The notes: a model not told the origin generated them from the letters alone. 64,000 nucleotides of DNA from Streptomyces sp. col6 (GCF_008042035.1 NZ_RDBL01000013.1:1358135-1422134); one strand, 5' to 3'. Positions 1 through 9,030 are shown, counted from the stretch's first letter. Numbers and translations: made by a program.

Positions 1-1
1 C

Positions 2-1018
2 GCCGACGGCGACCCCGGCTACTTCGGCGTCGTCCGCACCCTGCGCGCCCCGGAACACGGCCTTGAGGTCGAGGTGGTCCCGGCGGTCTCCTCCGTCGCC
101 ACCGCCTTCGCCCGCGCCGGCATGCCGTGGGAGGACGCCCTGACGGTCGTCGCCCACCCCCGCACCCTGCGCCGCGCCGTGAACGTCTGCCGCGCCCACC
201 ACAAGGTCGCCGTCCTCACCTCGCCCGGCGCCGGACCCGCCGAACTGGCCCTGCTCCTCGAAGGCGTCCACCGCACCTTCGTCATCTGCGAGGAACTGGG
301 CACCGACCGCGAACAGGTCACCGTCGTCACCTCCGACACAGCCGCCGACCACGTCTGGCGCGACCCCAACGTCGTCATCGTCATCGGCGGCGGCCCCGAG
401 CGGCAGGAAGGTGCCTGGATCGCCGGACGCCGGCCTTCCGGCGTACGCGGCTGGGCCCTGCCCGCCGAGGACCGCCCCGAGCCCGGCACCCGCCCGGCGG
501 GGGAGAGCGGCGAGGGCGAGGGCCCTGTCCTGCGCGCCGCCCAGCTCGCCCACCTCGGCCCCCGCACCGGCGACCTCGTCTGGGACATCGGCTCCGGCGG
601 CGGCGCCCTCGCCGTGGAGGCGGCCGGCTTCGGCGCGGCGGTCCTCGCCGTGGACTGCGACCCCGACGCCTGCGCCCGCACCACGGCCGCCGCCCGTGCC
701 TCCGGCGTCCAGCTCCAGGTCGTCGAGGGCCGGGCCCCGCACGTACTGGAACGGCTGCCCGAGCCCGACGTCGTACGCATCGGAGGCGGCGGCGTCCCCG
801 TCGTCACCGCCGTCGCCGACCGCAGGCCGGAGCGGATCGTCACGCACGCCTCCACGCGCGACGAGGCCGAGGCACTGGGTGCCGCACTGGCCGGAAACGG
901 CTACACGGTCGCCTGCTCGCTCCTCCAGTCCGTCGAACTCGACACGACCGCCTGGTCGGAGCGCGAACGCACGGTCGTCTTTCTGCTTTCCGCACTGCGT
1001 TCGGACCTTGCCCCCTGA
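2..1018 (+). CDS. cobL: Precorrin-6Y C5,15-methyltransferase (CbiE-CbiT fusion), 5' end missing
   Basis: The frame is open from base 2, so the N-terminus lies outside the window. The product methylates C5 and C15 of precorrin-6Y and decarboxylates the acetate side chain in cobalamin synthesis. The visible part starts in the CbiE methylase with a GDPGYFG motif. A CbiT domain begins near base 535 and carries the SAM-binding motif VWDIGSGGGALAVEA (about 580-625), then AVDCDPDAC as the acidic end of strand 2. The gene ends in TGA at 1016-1018. The BluB-CobT gene follows on the same strand, so this is a corrin locus. The identification is secure from motifs and neighbours; only the 5' part is unseen. 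Confidence 0.9.
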   Translation, partial: ADGDPGYFGVVRTLRAPEHGLEVEVVPAVSSVATAFARAGMPWEDALTVVAHPRTLRRAVNVCRAHHKVAVLTSPGAGPAELALLLEGVHRTFVICEELGTDREQVTVVTSDTAADHVWRDPNVVIVIGGGPERQEGAWIAGRRPSGVRGWALPAEDRPEPGTRPAGESGEGEGPVLRAAQLAHLGPRTGDLVWDIGSGGGALAVEAAGFGAAVLAVDCDPDACARTTAAARASGVQLQVVEGRAPHVLERLPEPDVVRIGGGGVPVVTAVADRRPERIVTHASTRDEAEALGAALAGNGYTVACSLLQSVELDTTAWSERERTVVFLLSALRSDLAP

Positions 1019-1030
1019 CCCGTCGGCAAC

Positions 1031-1063
1031 CGGTGCGAGGTAGGCTGGCCGATCGTCGCACCG
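1031..1063 (+). terminator. Stem-loop after cobL
   Basis: Arms CGGTGCGA (1031-1038) and TCGCACCG (1056-1063) match perfectly around a 17-base loop, 12 bases after the cobL stop. No T-run follows, as is usual for Streptomyces. It may be a terminator or only an RNA fold. Confidence 0.35.
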
Positions 1064-1349
1064 CTCCAGGACGTTCGTCGCTTCGTTCGTCAATGTCCGG
1101 AAAAGGGGACCGTTTTGGTCCTCGTTGTGGTACGGCAGCACCCTGGGACGCGCAACGTGGCGCAGTCCACAGCGGGCCGTGGCGAAATGACCTGCCGCGG
1201 CGGCGAACGACCGCGAGAATGCAGGATGTCCGCGACCGATTCGTGCCGCGCGGCGCGCCCGCTCGTTCCACTGGACGAGCACCGCGTGCCGTGTCCGGGC
1301 GTCCCGGGCGCAGGGCCGAAGGAGCACTGACGATGGGCGAGGGGAACGC
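1064..1349 (+). other. Leader region of the BluB-CobT gene, no secure gene
   Basis: This region of about 286 bases separates cobL from the cobT fusion. A TTG-initiated frame of 71 codons (1115-1330) has AAAAGGGG upstream at 1101-1108, but its arginine- and cysteine-rich product resembles nothing I know, so I do not call it. A second frame ends exactly in the ATGA that starts cobT. The box ACCTGCC near 1190 recalls the end of a B12 box, but the rest of a cobalamin riboswitch is absent. Confidence 0.3.
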
Positions 1350-4300
1350 ATGAGTGACACCGGCCGGATCCCGGGCGAGGGACTGCCGGAGAACGCGGGC
1401 ATGGTGGAGCAGCCGGGCGTCCCCGCGCCGGACTCCTACACCTACCTCGAACCCTCCGCGCATACGACCGAGGACGACGACCTCCTGCTGATGCCGAGCG
1501 CCCAGGGCGCCTGGGGCGAACCCCAGCAGGCCCAGGGCACCGGCCACTTCCCGGACGCCGCAGCCGCGCAAAGCGCGTACCAGCCGCAGTTCCAGGCCCA
1601 GCCGGCGGACCCGGCGCACGCGCAGGGCCCCGTCCAGCTCCAGGAGCAGGCCCCGGCGTACGCGATGCACCAGGCCGCCCCCGTGCAGGACCCCGCGACC
1701 GGCCCCGGCGCGCACGAGTCCGGAGGCCGTGACTCCGGCTCCGTCGACCTCGGCGCCGTACGCATTCCCTCGCCCGCCCCGCAGCCCCCCGTGCGCCGCC
1801 CGCTGCACCGCGGCCCGGCCTCGCCCGAGCCGTCCTACGGCGGTACGTCGGGCGTCGGCGTGGTCCGCTCCCTGGCCGACCGGGGTCCCGCCGGCGCACC
1901 CCAGGCGCAGGCCCAGGCCCCCGCGCCGGCCGCCCGCCACGCGGGACCGGCGACCGTCGAACCCGAGTACTTCGAGCCGCAGTACACCGAGCAGCCCCCG
2001 CTCCCGGGCCCCCAGCTCGGCGAGATCCCGCCGCAGAACGCGTGGCCGGCCCAGGCGCCGGCGGAGGCAGCAGAAACGGTCGCTCCGGAGGCGGTGGCGG
2101 CCGAGGCCGCCGCCGTGGACCCCGCCCAGGCGGCCCCGGTGGCCGAGGCGCCCGCCGAGCCCGCGCGGGCGGAGACCGAGCCGGTCGCGGTCGAGCCGGA
2201 GGCCGTGCCCGAGGCGCCCGTGCCGGGGCCGGTCGCGACGGAGGAAGCACCTGCCGAGGCGGCCGTCGCTCCGCAGGCCGTGGTGGCGCCCGAGGCCGTG
2301 TCCGCTCCGGAGGCCGTACCGGCTCCGGAGGCGCAGGTCGCGGAGGCGGCGGCACCCGCGGAGGCGGTCGCCGCCCCGGAGTCCGTCCCGGCGCCCGAGG
2401 CCGTGCCCGACGTGGTGCCCGCGCCCGAGGCCGTACCGGTTCCGGAAGCCCCGGTTGCCGACGCGACGGCGCCCGAGGTGGCGGCGGAAGCCGCACCGGC
2501 CGCCGAGGCCCCCGCTGCCGAGCCGGTCGTCGCACCGGTCGTGGAGCCCGCGCCGATGGCCGTGCCCGAGCCCGCCCAGGTCGCGGAGCCCGTCCAGTTC
2601 ACGGAGCCGGACCCGATCGCAGAGCCCGAGCCCGTGGCCGAGCCCGCCCCGGTTGCCGAGCCGGAGGCCGCTGCCGCGGTGCAGCCCGAGCCGGAGGCCG
2701 TGCTCGCACCGGTCGCGGAGCCCGAGCCCGCCCCGGTGGCCGCGCCCGAACCCGTTGCCGCGGCGGACCTGGCACCGGCCCCGGAGCCCGCCCCCGTGAC
2801 CGCGCAGGAAGCCGCGCCCCTGCCGGAGGCAGACGCCCCCGGCGTCGCCCCGCTCCCGGCGCCCGAGCAGTCGATACAGCCCGAGGCGACCGCCCCGGAG
2901 CCCGAGTCCGGTCCCGAGGTCATCGAGACCCCGGACCTGAGCGACGAGGCGGAGCCCGTACCGGCCGAGGCGTCCGACGAGGCGCCCACCGCGCCCCCCG
3001 CGCCCGGCTACGACGACGCCGAGCGGGAGGCGGTCCTGCGGGTCATGCGGGAGCGCCGCGACATCCGCAACGGCTTCCGCAGCGACCCCATCCCGCACGA
3101 GGTGCTGCTGCGCGTCCTGGAGGCCGCGCACACCGCGCCCAGCGTGGGGCACTCGCAGCCGTGGGACTTCGTCGTCATCCGGTCCGCGGAGACGCGCCGC
3201 TCGATGCACGAGCTGGCGCAGCAGCAGCGGGAGGCGTACGCCAAGTCGCTGCCGAAGGCCCGCGCCAAGCAGTTCAAGGAACTGAAGATCGAGGCGATCC
3301 TCGACACCCCGGTGAACATCGTCGTGACCGCCGACCCGACGCGGGGCGGCCGCCACACGCTCGGCCGGCACACGCAGCCGCAGATGGCCCCGTACTCGTC
3401 GGCGCTCGCCGTGGAGAACCTGTGGCTGGCGGCGCGCGCCGAGGGCCTGGGCGTGGGCTGGGTGAGCTTCTTCGACGAGCGCGAGATGGTGCGCGCGCTG
3501 GGACTGCCGGAGCACCTGGAGGTCGTTGCGTACCTCTGTGTGGGGTACGTGGACGAGTTCCCCGAGGACCCGGAGCTGATGCAGGCGGGCTGGTCGAAGC
3601 GGCGCCCGCTGTCCTGGGTCGTCCACGAGGAGACGTACGGCCGTCGCGCCCTGCCCGGCGAGGCGCCGCACGACCTTCTCCAGGAGACCATCTCCAACAT
3701 CCGCCCGCTGGACGCCAAGGCGCTCGGCGAGGCCTGGGAGCGCCAGAAGCGGATGACCAAGCCGGCCGGTGCGCTCGGCATGCTGGAGATCATCTCGGCG
3801 CAGCTCGCCGGGCTGTCCCGGATGTGCCCGCCGCCGATCCCCGAGCCCGCGGCCGTCGCGGTCTTCGCGGGTGACCACGGGGTGCACGCCCAGGGCGTCA
3901 CGGCGTGGCCGCAGGAGGTCACCGGCCAGATGATCGCCAACATGCTCGGCGGCGGAGCGGTCTGCAACGCGTTCGCCTCGCAGGTGGGCGCCGAGGTCTG
4001 CGTGGTCGACGTGGGCGCGGTCGCGGAACTGCCCCCGATGCCGGGCCTGCTGCCCCGGAAGGTTCGCGCGGGCACGGCGGACTTCACGACCGGCCCGGCC
4101 CTCACCCGCGAAGAGGTCCACGCGGCGATCGAGGTCGGCATCGAGACCGCCCGCGATCTGGTCGCGGCGGGCAACAAGGGCCTGCTGACCGGCGAGATGG
4201 GCATCGCCAACACGACTGCGTCGGCCGCGCTGATCTGCGTGTACACGGGAATGGACCCGGCCGAGGTGACCGGCCGGGGCACGGGCATCAACGACGAGAT

Positions 4301-4724
4301 GCACGCCCGCAAGATCGACGTGGTGCGCCGCGCCCTCGAACTGCACCAGCCGGACCCGGCCGACCCGATCGGCGTGCTCGCGGCCGTCGGCGGCCTGGAG
4401 CACGCGGCGATGGCCGGCTTCCTGCTGGGCGGCGCGTCGCTGCGTACGCCGGTGATCCTGGACGGCGTGAGCGCGGGCGCGGCCGCCCTGGTGGCCCGCG
4501 CGATCGCCCCGGAGGCCCTGGCCGCCTGCATCGCCGGGCACCGCAGCGCCGAGCCCGGCCACGTGGCGGCCCTCAACAAGCTGGGCCTGCGCCCCCTGGT
4601 CGACCTCGACCTCCGCCTCGGCGAGGGCACCGGCGCACTGCTGGCCCTCCCGATCGTGCAGAGCGCTGCGCGCGCGATGCACGAGGTGGCGACGTTCGAC
4701 TCGGCGGGCGTGACGGAGAAGTAG
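1350..4724 (+). CDS. cobT: BluB-CobT fusion: DMB synthase plus nicotinate-nucleotide-DMB phosphoribosyltransferase
   Basis: This 1124-residue protein has three parts. Residues 1 to about 550 are low complexity; from about 230 onward they are dominated by Pro, Ala, Glu and Val in short PEAVPAPEA-like repeats. Residues 555-765 are a flavin nitroreductase fold of the BluB type (RRDIRNGFRSDPIPHEVL and PSVGHSQPWDFV), which turns FMNH2 into 5,6-dimethylbenzimidazole. Residues 775-1124 are CobT, with GEMGIANTT near 948 and the catalytic-Glu motif LRLGEGTGA near 1087; it activates the base as alpha-ribazole phosphate. Two consecutive steps of lower-ligand synthesis are thus on one chain. The start ATG follows GAGGGG. 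Both enzymatic domains look complete; the role of the long N-terminal region is unknown. Confidence 0.93.
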   Translation: MSDTGRIPGEGLPENAGMVEQPGVPAPDSYTYLEPSAHTTEDDDLLLMPSAQGAWGEPQQAQGTGHFPDAAAAQSAYQPQFQAQPADPAHAQGPVQLQEQAPAYAMHQAAPVQDPATGPGAHESGGRDSGSVDLGAVRIPSPAPQPPVRRPLHRGPASPEPSYGGTSGVGVVRSLADRGPAGAPQAQAQAPAPAARHAGPATVEPEYFEPQYTEQPPLPGPQLGEIPPQNAWPAQAPAEAAETVAPEAVAAEAAAVDPAQAAPVAEAPAEPARAETEPVAVEPEAVPEAPVPGPVATEEAPAEAAVAPQAVVAPEAVSAPEAVPAPEAQVAEAAAPAEAVAAPESVPAPEAVPDVVPAPEAVPVPEAPVADATAPEVAAEAAPAAEAPAAEPVVAPVVEPAPMAVPEPAQVAEPVQFTEPDPIAEPEPVAEPAPVAEPEAAAAVQPEPEAVLAPVAEPEPAPVAAPEPVAAADLAPAPEPAPVTAQEAAPLPEADAPGVAPLPAPEQSIQPEATAPEPESGPEVIETPDLSDEAEPVPAEASDEAPTAPPAPGYDDAEREAVLRVMRERRDIRNGFRSDPIPHEVLLRVLEAAHTAPSVGHSQPWDFVVIRSAETRRSMHELAQQQREAYAKSLPKARAKQFKELKIEAILDTPVNIVVTADPTRGGRHTLGRHTQPQMAPYSSALAVENLWLAARAEGLGVGWVSFFDEREMVRALGLPEHLEVVAYLCVGYVDEFPEDPELMQAGWSKRRPLSWVVHEETYGRRALPGEAPHDLLQETISNIRPLDAKALGEAWERQKRMTKPAGALGMLEIISAQLAGLSRMCPPPIPEPAAVAVFAGDHGVHAQGVTAWPQEVTGQMIANMLGGGAVCNAFASQVGAEVCVVDVGAVAELPPMPGLLPRKVRAGTADFTTGPALTREEVHAAIEVGIETARDLVAAGNKGLLTGEMGIANTTASAALICVYTGMDPAEVTGRGTGINDEMHARKIDVVRRALELHQPDPADPIGVLAAVGGLEHAAMAGFLLGGASLRTPVILDGVSAGAAALVARAIAPEALAACIAGHRSAEPGHVAALNKLGLRPLVDLDLRLGEGTGALLALPIVQSAARAMHEVATFDSAGVTEK

Positions 4725-4750
4725 CGGCACCGGTTTCGGGGGCGCTGCCC

Positions 4751-4822
4751 CCGGACCCCGCGCCTCAAACGCCGGTGAGGCTGAAGATCCAGCCCCGCCG
4801 GCGTTTGAGGCGCGGGGTCCGG
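4751..4822. repeat. 25-bp perfect inverted repeat, Streptomyces dispersed palindrome
   Basis: Arms at 4751-4775 and 4798-4822 are exact reverse complements over 25 bases around a 22-base spacer; the arm core is GCGCCTCAAACGCCGG. Smaller GC-rich palindromes flank it (4738-4751 and 4820-4833). It lies 27 bases after the cobT stop. Such CCTCAAACGCC palindromes recur between genes in streptomycetes and probably also act as terminators. The rest of the gap to 5015 holds no gene that I can see. Confidence 0.75.
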
Positions 4823-5015
4823 GGCGGAGCCCCGGTTTCGGGAAGGGGCGGGCAGGGGAACGGGCCCGCCGCAGGCGTCCCGGCCCGCACCCCGCCCACC
4901 AGGCACCGAACACCGTGGCCCCCGGGCCACCCCGTATCGTGAACCCCACGCACACACGCCGCTCCACCGCCGCAGCGGCCGCGCACCCCGCATCGCACGA
5001 GGAGCCCGCACCGCC

Positions 5016-6266
5016 ATGGCCGAGCACGCCGATCGCCCCGCCTACCCCGTCGGACTGCGCCTGAGCGGGCGCCGCGTAGTCGTCGTCGGCGGCGGCCAGG
5101 TGGCGCAGCGCCGCCTCCCCGCCCTCATCGCGGCCGGCGCCGACATCGTCCTCGTGTCCCCGTCAGCCACCCCGTCCGTCGAGGCGATGGCGGACGCCGG
5201 CGAGATCCGCTGGGAGCGCCGCCGGTACGCCGACGGAGACCTCACCGACACCTGGTACGCGCTCATCGCGACCGACGACGACGCGGCCAACGAGGCCGCC
5301 TCCGCCGAGGCCGAACGCACCCGCACCTGGTGCGTCCGCAGCGACGACGCCGAGGCGGCCACCGCCTGGACCCCCGCCACCGGCCGCAGCGAGGGCGTGA
5401 CCGTCGCCGTGCTCACCGCCGGTGCCCACGGCCGCGACCCGCGCCACTCGGCGGCCGTCCGCGACGCGATCGTGGAGGGCCTGCGCGACGGCAGCATCGC
5501 CGCCCCGCACCACCGCACCCGGACCACCGGCGTCTCCCTGGTCGGCGGCGGCCCCGGCGACCCGGACCTGATCACGGTCCGCGGCCGCCGCCTCCTCGCC
5601 GAGGCGGACGTCGTCATCGCCGACCGGCTCGGCCCCCGCGACCTGCTGGACGAGCTGCCGCCGCACGTCGAGGTGATCGACGCCGCGAAGATCCCGTACG
5701 GCCGCTACATGGCCCAGGAGGCCATCAACAACGCGCTGATCGAGCACGCCAAGGCGGGCAAGGCGGTCGTCCGGCTCAAGGGCGGCGACCCGTTCGTCTT
5801 CGGCCGGGGCATGGAGGAGGCCCAGGCGCTCGCCGCCGAGGGCATCCCGTGCACCGTGGTGCCCGGCATCTCCAGCTCGATCTCGGTCCCCGGCGCGGCC
5901 GGCATCCCCGTCACCCACCGCGGTGTCGCCCATGAGTTCACCGTGGTCAGCGGGCACGTCGCCCCCGACGACGAGCGTTCGCTGGTCGACTGGGCGGCCC
6001 TCGCCCGGCTGCGCGGCACCCTGGTGCTCCTGATGGCCGTCGACAAGATCGGCGCCATCGCCCGCGCGCTCGTCGAGCACGGCAGGTCGCCCGAGACGCC
6101 GGTCGCCCTCGTCCAGGAGGGCACGACGGCCGCCCAGCGCCGCGTCGACGCGACCCTCGCGACGGTGGCCGAGCGCGTGGCCGCCGAGGACGTCCGCCCG
6201 CCCGCCGTCATCGTCATCGGCGAGGTCGTCGAGGTCGGCACGGCCACCGCGCCGAGCGGCAAGTAA
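5016..6266 (+). CDS. cobA: CysG-like protein: uroporphyrinogen-III C-methyltransferase with precorrin-2 dehydrogenase domain
   Basis: Of 416 residues, the first 110 or so are a Rossmann domain (VVVVGGGQVAQRRLPALI, then the S-D-D-A-E motif with the Asp pair used by precorrin-2 dehydrogenase/ferrochelatase). Residues 168-410 are a SUMT methylase: GGGPGDPDLITVRG near 174, RLKGGDPFVFGRG near 252, and PGISSSISVPGAAGIP. It methylates uroporphyrinogen III at C2 and C7 to precorrin-2, feeding cobalamin and siroheme. Only about 55 residues join the two domains, so the usual CysG dimerisation region of about 100 residues is shortened. The start has CGAGGAG upstream. It follows the cobT fusion on the same strand but after a strong palindrome, so it may have its own promoter. 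Confidence 0.9.
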   Translation: MAEHADRPAYPVGLRLSGRRVVVVGGGQVAQRRLPALIAAGADIVLVSPSATPSVEAMADAGEIRWERRRYADGDLTDTWYALIATDDDAANEAASAEAERTRTWCVRSDDAEAATAWTPATGRSEGVTVAVLTAGAHGRDPRHSAAVRDAIVEGLRDGSIAAPHHRTRTTGVSLVGGGPGDPDLITVRGRRLLAEADVVIADRLGPRDLLDELPPHVEVIDAAKIPYGRYMAQEAINNALIEHAKAGKAVVRLKGGDPFVFGRGMEEAQALAAEGIPCTVVPGISSSISVPGAAGIPVTHRGVAHEFTVVSGHVAPDDERSLVDWAALARLRGTLVLLMAVDKIGAIARALVEHGRSPETPVALVQEGTTAAQRRVDATLATVAERVAAEDVRPPAVIVIGEVVEVGTATAPSGK

Positions 6267-6328
6267 CCCGTTCCGGTGGTCCCACGGGACCATCGGCACC
6301 CCACACCGGACAAGGCAGCAGCAGACCC

Positions 6329-7147
6329 GTGGCTGAACTCATCACCATCGACGACCCCGACGACCCGCGCCTGAGCGACTACCTCGGCCTCACCGACGTG
6401 GAACTCCGGCGCAGGAAGGAGCCCGCCGAGGGCCTCTTCATCGCCGAGGGGGAGAAGGTGATCCGGCGCGCCCGGCAGGCCGGGTACCAGATGCGCTCCA
6501 TGCTGCTCTCGGCCAAGTGGATCGACCTGATGCGCGACGTCATCGACGAGGTTCCGGCCCCCGTGTACGCGGTCGCCCCGGACCTCGCCGAACGCGTCAC
6601 CGGCTACCACGTGCACCGCGGCGCCCTCGCCTCCATGCAGCGCAAGCCCCTCCCTGCCGCCGGCGAACTGCTCCGCACGGCCCGCCGCGTGGCCGTCATG
6701 GAGGCGGTCAACGACCACACGAACATCGGGGCGATCTTCCGCAGCGCCGCCGCCCTCGGCATGGACGCCGTGCTGCTCTCCCCGGACTGCGCCGACCCGC
6801 TCTACCGGCGCTCCGTCAAGGTCTCGATGGGCGCGGTCTTCTCCGTCCCGTACGCCCGCCTCGACACCTGGCCGGGGGGCCTGGAGACCGTACGCGGGGC
6901 CGGCTTCACGCTCCTGGCACTGACGCCCGCCGAGAAGGCCGTCAGCATCGAGGAGGCGGCGCCGCACCGGATGGACAGGGTGGCCCTGATGCTCGGTGCC
7001 GAGGGCGACGGGCTCTCCGCCCGCGCCCTCGCCGCCGCCGACCGGTGGGTGCGCATCCCCATGGCACACGGCGTGGACTCGCTGAACGTCGGCGCGGCGG
7101 CGGCAGTCGCCTTCTACGCGGTGGCCACGGGCCGCCCGGAGAACTAG
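6329..7147 (+). CDS. TrmH/SpoU-family RNA 2'-O-methyltransferase
   Basis: This is a 272-residue SPOUT enzyme. The three family motifs are present: motif 1 in NDHTNIGAIFRSAAALG (about residues 130-146), motif 2 in MLGAEGDGLS (near 220), and motif 3 in IPMAHGVDSLNVGAAAAV (near 243). It has an N-terminal substrate-binding domain (RKEPAEGLFIAEGEKV). It methylates ribose 2'-OH in rRNA or tRNA; the target nucleotide cannot be read from sequence. GTG is the start; the nearest purine run (AAGGCAGCAG) is weak. It is convergent with the kinase gene, with a terminator between them. Confidence 0.88.
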   Translation: MAELITIDDPDDPRLSDYLGLTDVELRRRKEPAEGLFIAEGEKVIRRARQAGYQMRSMLLSAKWIDLMRDVIDEVPAPVYAVAPDLAERVTGYHVHRGALASMQRKPLPAAGELLRTARRVAVMEAVNDHTNIGAIFRSAAALGMDAVLLSPDCADPLYRRSVKVSMGAVFSVPYARLDTWPGGLETVRGAGFTLLALTPAEKAVSIEEAAPHRMDRVALMLGAEGDGLSARALAAADRWVRIPMAHGVDSLNVGAAAAVAFYAVATGRPEN

Positions 7148-7159
7148 GGCCTGTCCGGC

Positions 7160-7185
7160 GGATCTTCGCAGGTCCGCGAAGATCC
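7160..7185. terminator. Bidirectional terminator between convergent genes
   Basis: Arms GGATCTTCGC (7160-7169) and GCGAAGATCC (7176-7185) are perfect with a 6-base loop. They lie 13 bases after the methyltransferase stop and before the 3' end of the minus-strand kinase. Confidence 0.7.
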
Positions 7186-7269
7186 GAGGGTCAATACACC
7201 TAGCGCCTTCCGTTGGGATCAGGCCGCGCTCGCGGGCTCCGGCCGGGTCCGGACGAGAAGCCCTGGCCG

Positions 7270-8565
7270 CTACCGGTCGCCCTGTCCCTGGCTCTGTGAC
7301 CGGCTGTGGCCGAGGTCGACGCCCAGCCCCTGGGCCGGGCCCTGGCAGCCCTGGGCCGCCGCGATCCCCAGCGCCACCAGCAGCGTCACCACCACGAAGA
7401 CGACGAGCCGCTGCCGCAGCAGCCGGGGGTTGGCGGGGCGCCGGCCCGTCGACGTCGTCCGGGTCCCGGGCCGGGTGCCCGGCCTGCCGTTCGTCCCGTT
7501 GGTGCCCTGCGGCCGCCTGCCCGGCCGGGTCGCCCCGCGCGGCGGCTGCTGCACCGGGCGGCCGCCACCGGTGCGGGCCGGGGCGGGGCGTGCCGCCGAC
7601 GGCCGGTTCTGCGGACGCGACCCCGGCGCGGGACCGGCCGCGCGGCGCGTCTGCTGTTCCGTGTACGGGCCGTCCAGCCGGCCGGTCGGCCGGTCCGCCT
7701 CCTGGGCCGAACGCTGGACGGGCGGCCGGCTCTCGTGCAGCCCCTGGGCCTCCCGCGCCGCGATCTCCTTGAGCCGCATCGACAGCTGGAGCGTGCTCGG
7801 CCGCTCCTCCGGGTCCTTCGCGAGGCAGGCGCTCACCAGGGGCGCCAGCGCGTCGTGCACATCGAACAGCTGGGGTTCCTCGTGCACCACCCGGTACAGC
7901 ATGACCTCGGAACTGCCGTGCCCGAAGGGTGAGTCGGCCATCGCGGCGTACGCCAGCGTGGCCCCGAGCGAGAACACGTCCGTCGCGGGGGTCACCGCCG
8001 CGCCCCGCACCTGCTCGGGAGCGAGGAAACCGGGCGAGCCCACGGCCGTACCGACGTGCGTCAGCGTGGACGCGCCCGTCGACCAGGCGATCCCGAAGTC
8101 GATGATCCGGGGGCCCTTGGGGGAGAGGAGGATGTTCGACGGCTTCAGGTCCCGGTGGACCACCCCCGCCTCGTGCACCGCCACCAAGCCCTCGGAGAGC
8201 GCCGCCCCGATCGAGGCGACCTCGGCGGCCGACAGCGGGCCCTCCTCGGCCACCTTGTCGTGCAGGGACGGCCCCGGCACGTACTGCGTGGCGAACCAGG
8301 GGCGGTCCGCCTCCAGGTCGGCGGCGACCAGCCGGGCCGTGCAGCCGCCACGGATCCGCCGGGCCGCGGACACCTCGCGCGCGAACCGCGAACGGAACTC
8401 CTGATCCTCCGCCAGGTCCGGGCGGATCACCTTCAGTGCCACCCGCTGGCCGCGCCGGTCCGAACCCAGGTACACGACACCCATGCCGCCGGCCCCGAGC
8501 CGCCGGTGCAGCCTGAACGAGCCGACGACACGCGGGTCCTCGCGCCGGAGCCGCATCATCGCCAT
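7270..8565 (-). CDS. Membrane Ser/Thr protein kinase (PknB-like, no PASTA)
   Basis: This is a 431-residue Hanks-type kinase. The catalytic domain spans residues 17-270: glycine loop GAGGMG (24-29), VALK with Lys45, HRDLKPSN (137-144), DFG (156-158) and GFLAPEQ. All catalytic residues are intact. Residues 275-380 are a Pro/Arg/Gly-rich juxtamembrane linker. One transmembrane helix follows (about 386-405, VVFVVVTLLVALGIAA), leaving only a short polar tail outside, with no PASTA sensor. The signal it senses is therefore unknown. ATG at 8565 is chosen; two Met codons at residues 3-4 are alternatives. It is divergent from the small gene at 8770. Confidence 0.93.
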   Translation of the reverse strand: MAMMRLRREDPRVVGSFRLHRRLGAGGMGVVYLGSDRRGQRVALKVIRPDLAEDQEFRSRFAREVSAARRIRGGCTARLVAADLEADRPWFATQYVPGPSLHDKVAEEGPLSAAEVASIGAALSEGLVAVHEAGVVHRDLKPSNILLSPKGPRIIDFGIAWSTGASTLTHVGTAVGSPGFLAPEQVRGAAVTPATDVFSLGATLAYAAMADSPFGHGSSEVMLYRVVHEEPQLFDVHDALAPLVSACLAKDPEERPSTLQLSMRLKEIAAREAQGLHESRPPVQRSAQEADRPTGRLDGPYTEQQTRRAAGPAPGSRPQNRPSAARPAPARTGGGRPVQQPPRGATRPGRRPQGTNGTNGRPGTRPGTRTTSTGRRPANPRLLRQRLVVFVVVTLLVALGIAAAQGCQGPAQGLGVDLGHSRSQSQGQGDR

Positions 8566-8769
8566 GTCTGCCCATCCCCGCTGCCTGGTACGCCTGACGA
8601 CGGACAGCTTACGTACCCGCCGCCCGGGGCGCTCAGAGGCCGCGCCCTCGCCGGAGATTCGATTGTCAGTGCCGGGTGGGAAACTTGAGGAGTGGTCAGG
8701 GGGTCGCGGATCCGGGCCCCCGGCCGGTGCGAGATCTCAAAGGTCCGTCGCAGAAGGGGGATTGGATCA

Positions 8770-9030
8770 ATGAAGGGCGATCGAGTCGAGATAGTCGTGG
8801 ACGCCGGGGACAGCACCCGGACCTACGAGGTGGTGGCCTCCCGGGCCGGCCGCAGGGTGGAGACAGCGGTCCGCAGGGGAGTGGTCGAAGTGAGTGAAGT
8901 CACCCGGAACGGGTCCGTGGTGCGCACGGCCCGGTTCATGTCGACCAGGGTGCTCGCCCTCGTCGAACAACCGGTACCCAGGGAGGACACCTCCGAGCGT
9001 CCCCTCGGGGAGGACCCCGGTTCCGCGTAG
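8770..9030 (+). CDS. Conserved small hypothetical protein (86 aa)
   Basis: It starts at ATG 8770 with a strong GAAGGGGG site 10 bases upstream. The product begins MKGDRVEIVVDAGDSTRTYE and is beta-rich, with alternating Val/Arg (VVASRAGRRVETAVRRGVVEVSEVTRNG) and a charged, disordered tail. No signal peptide or transmembrane segment is seen. I recognise it only as a Streptomyces-type conserved small protein. It is divergent from the kinase and followed by another small gene. Confidence 0.75.
   Translation: MKGDRVEIVVDAGDSTRTYEVVASRAGRRVETAVRRGVVEVSEVTRNGSVVRTARFMSTRVLALVEQPVPREDTSERPLGEDPGSA

Noticed and set aside
1115..1330. 71-codon TTG frame between cobL and cobT
   Set aside because: It has a plausible ribosome site but a product of odd composition and no recognisable family; an overlapping frame is equally open.
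1019..1349. Cobalamin riboswitch upstream of the BluB-CobT gene
   Set aside because: Only ACCTGCC recalls the B12 box. The GCCACTG core, the AGCCAGG half and the rest of the conserved fold are absent.
840..5027. A 1395-codon minus-strand frame opposite the cobT fusion, and similar long frames opposite alaS and cysG
   Set aside because: They are mirror frames of GC-rich coding DNA with Arg/Gly/His/Asp-rich nonsense products and no ribosome sites.
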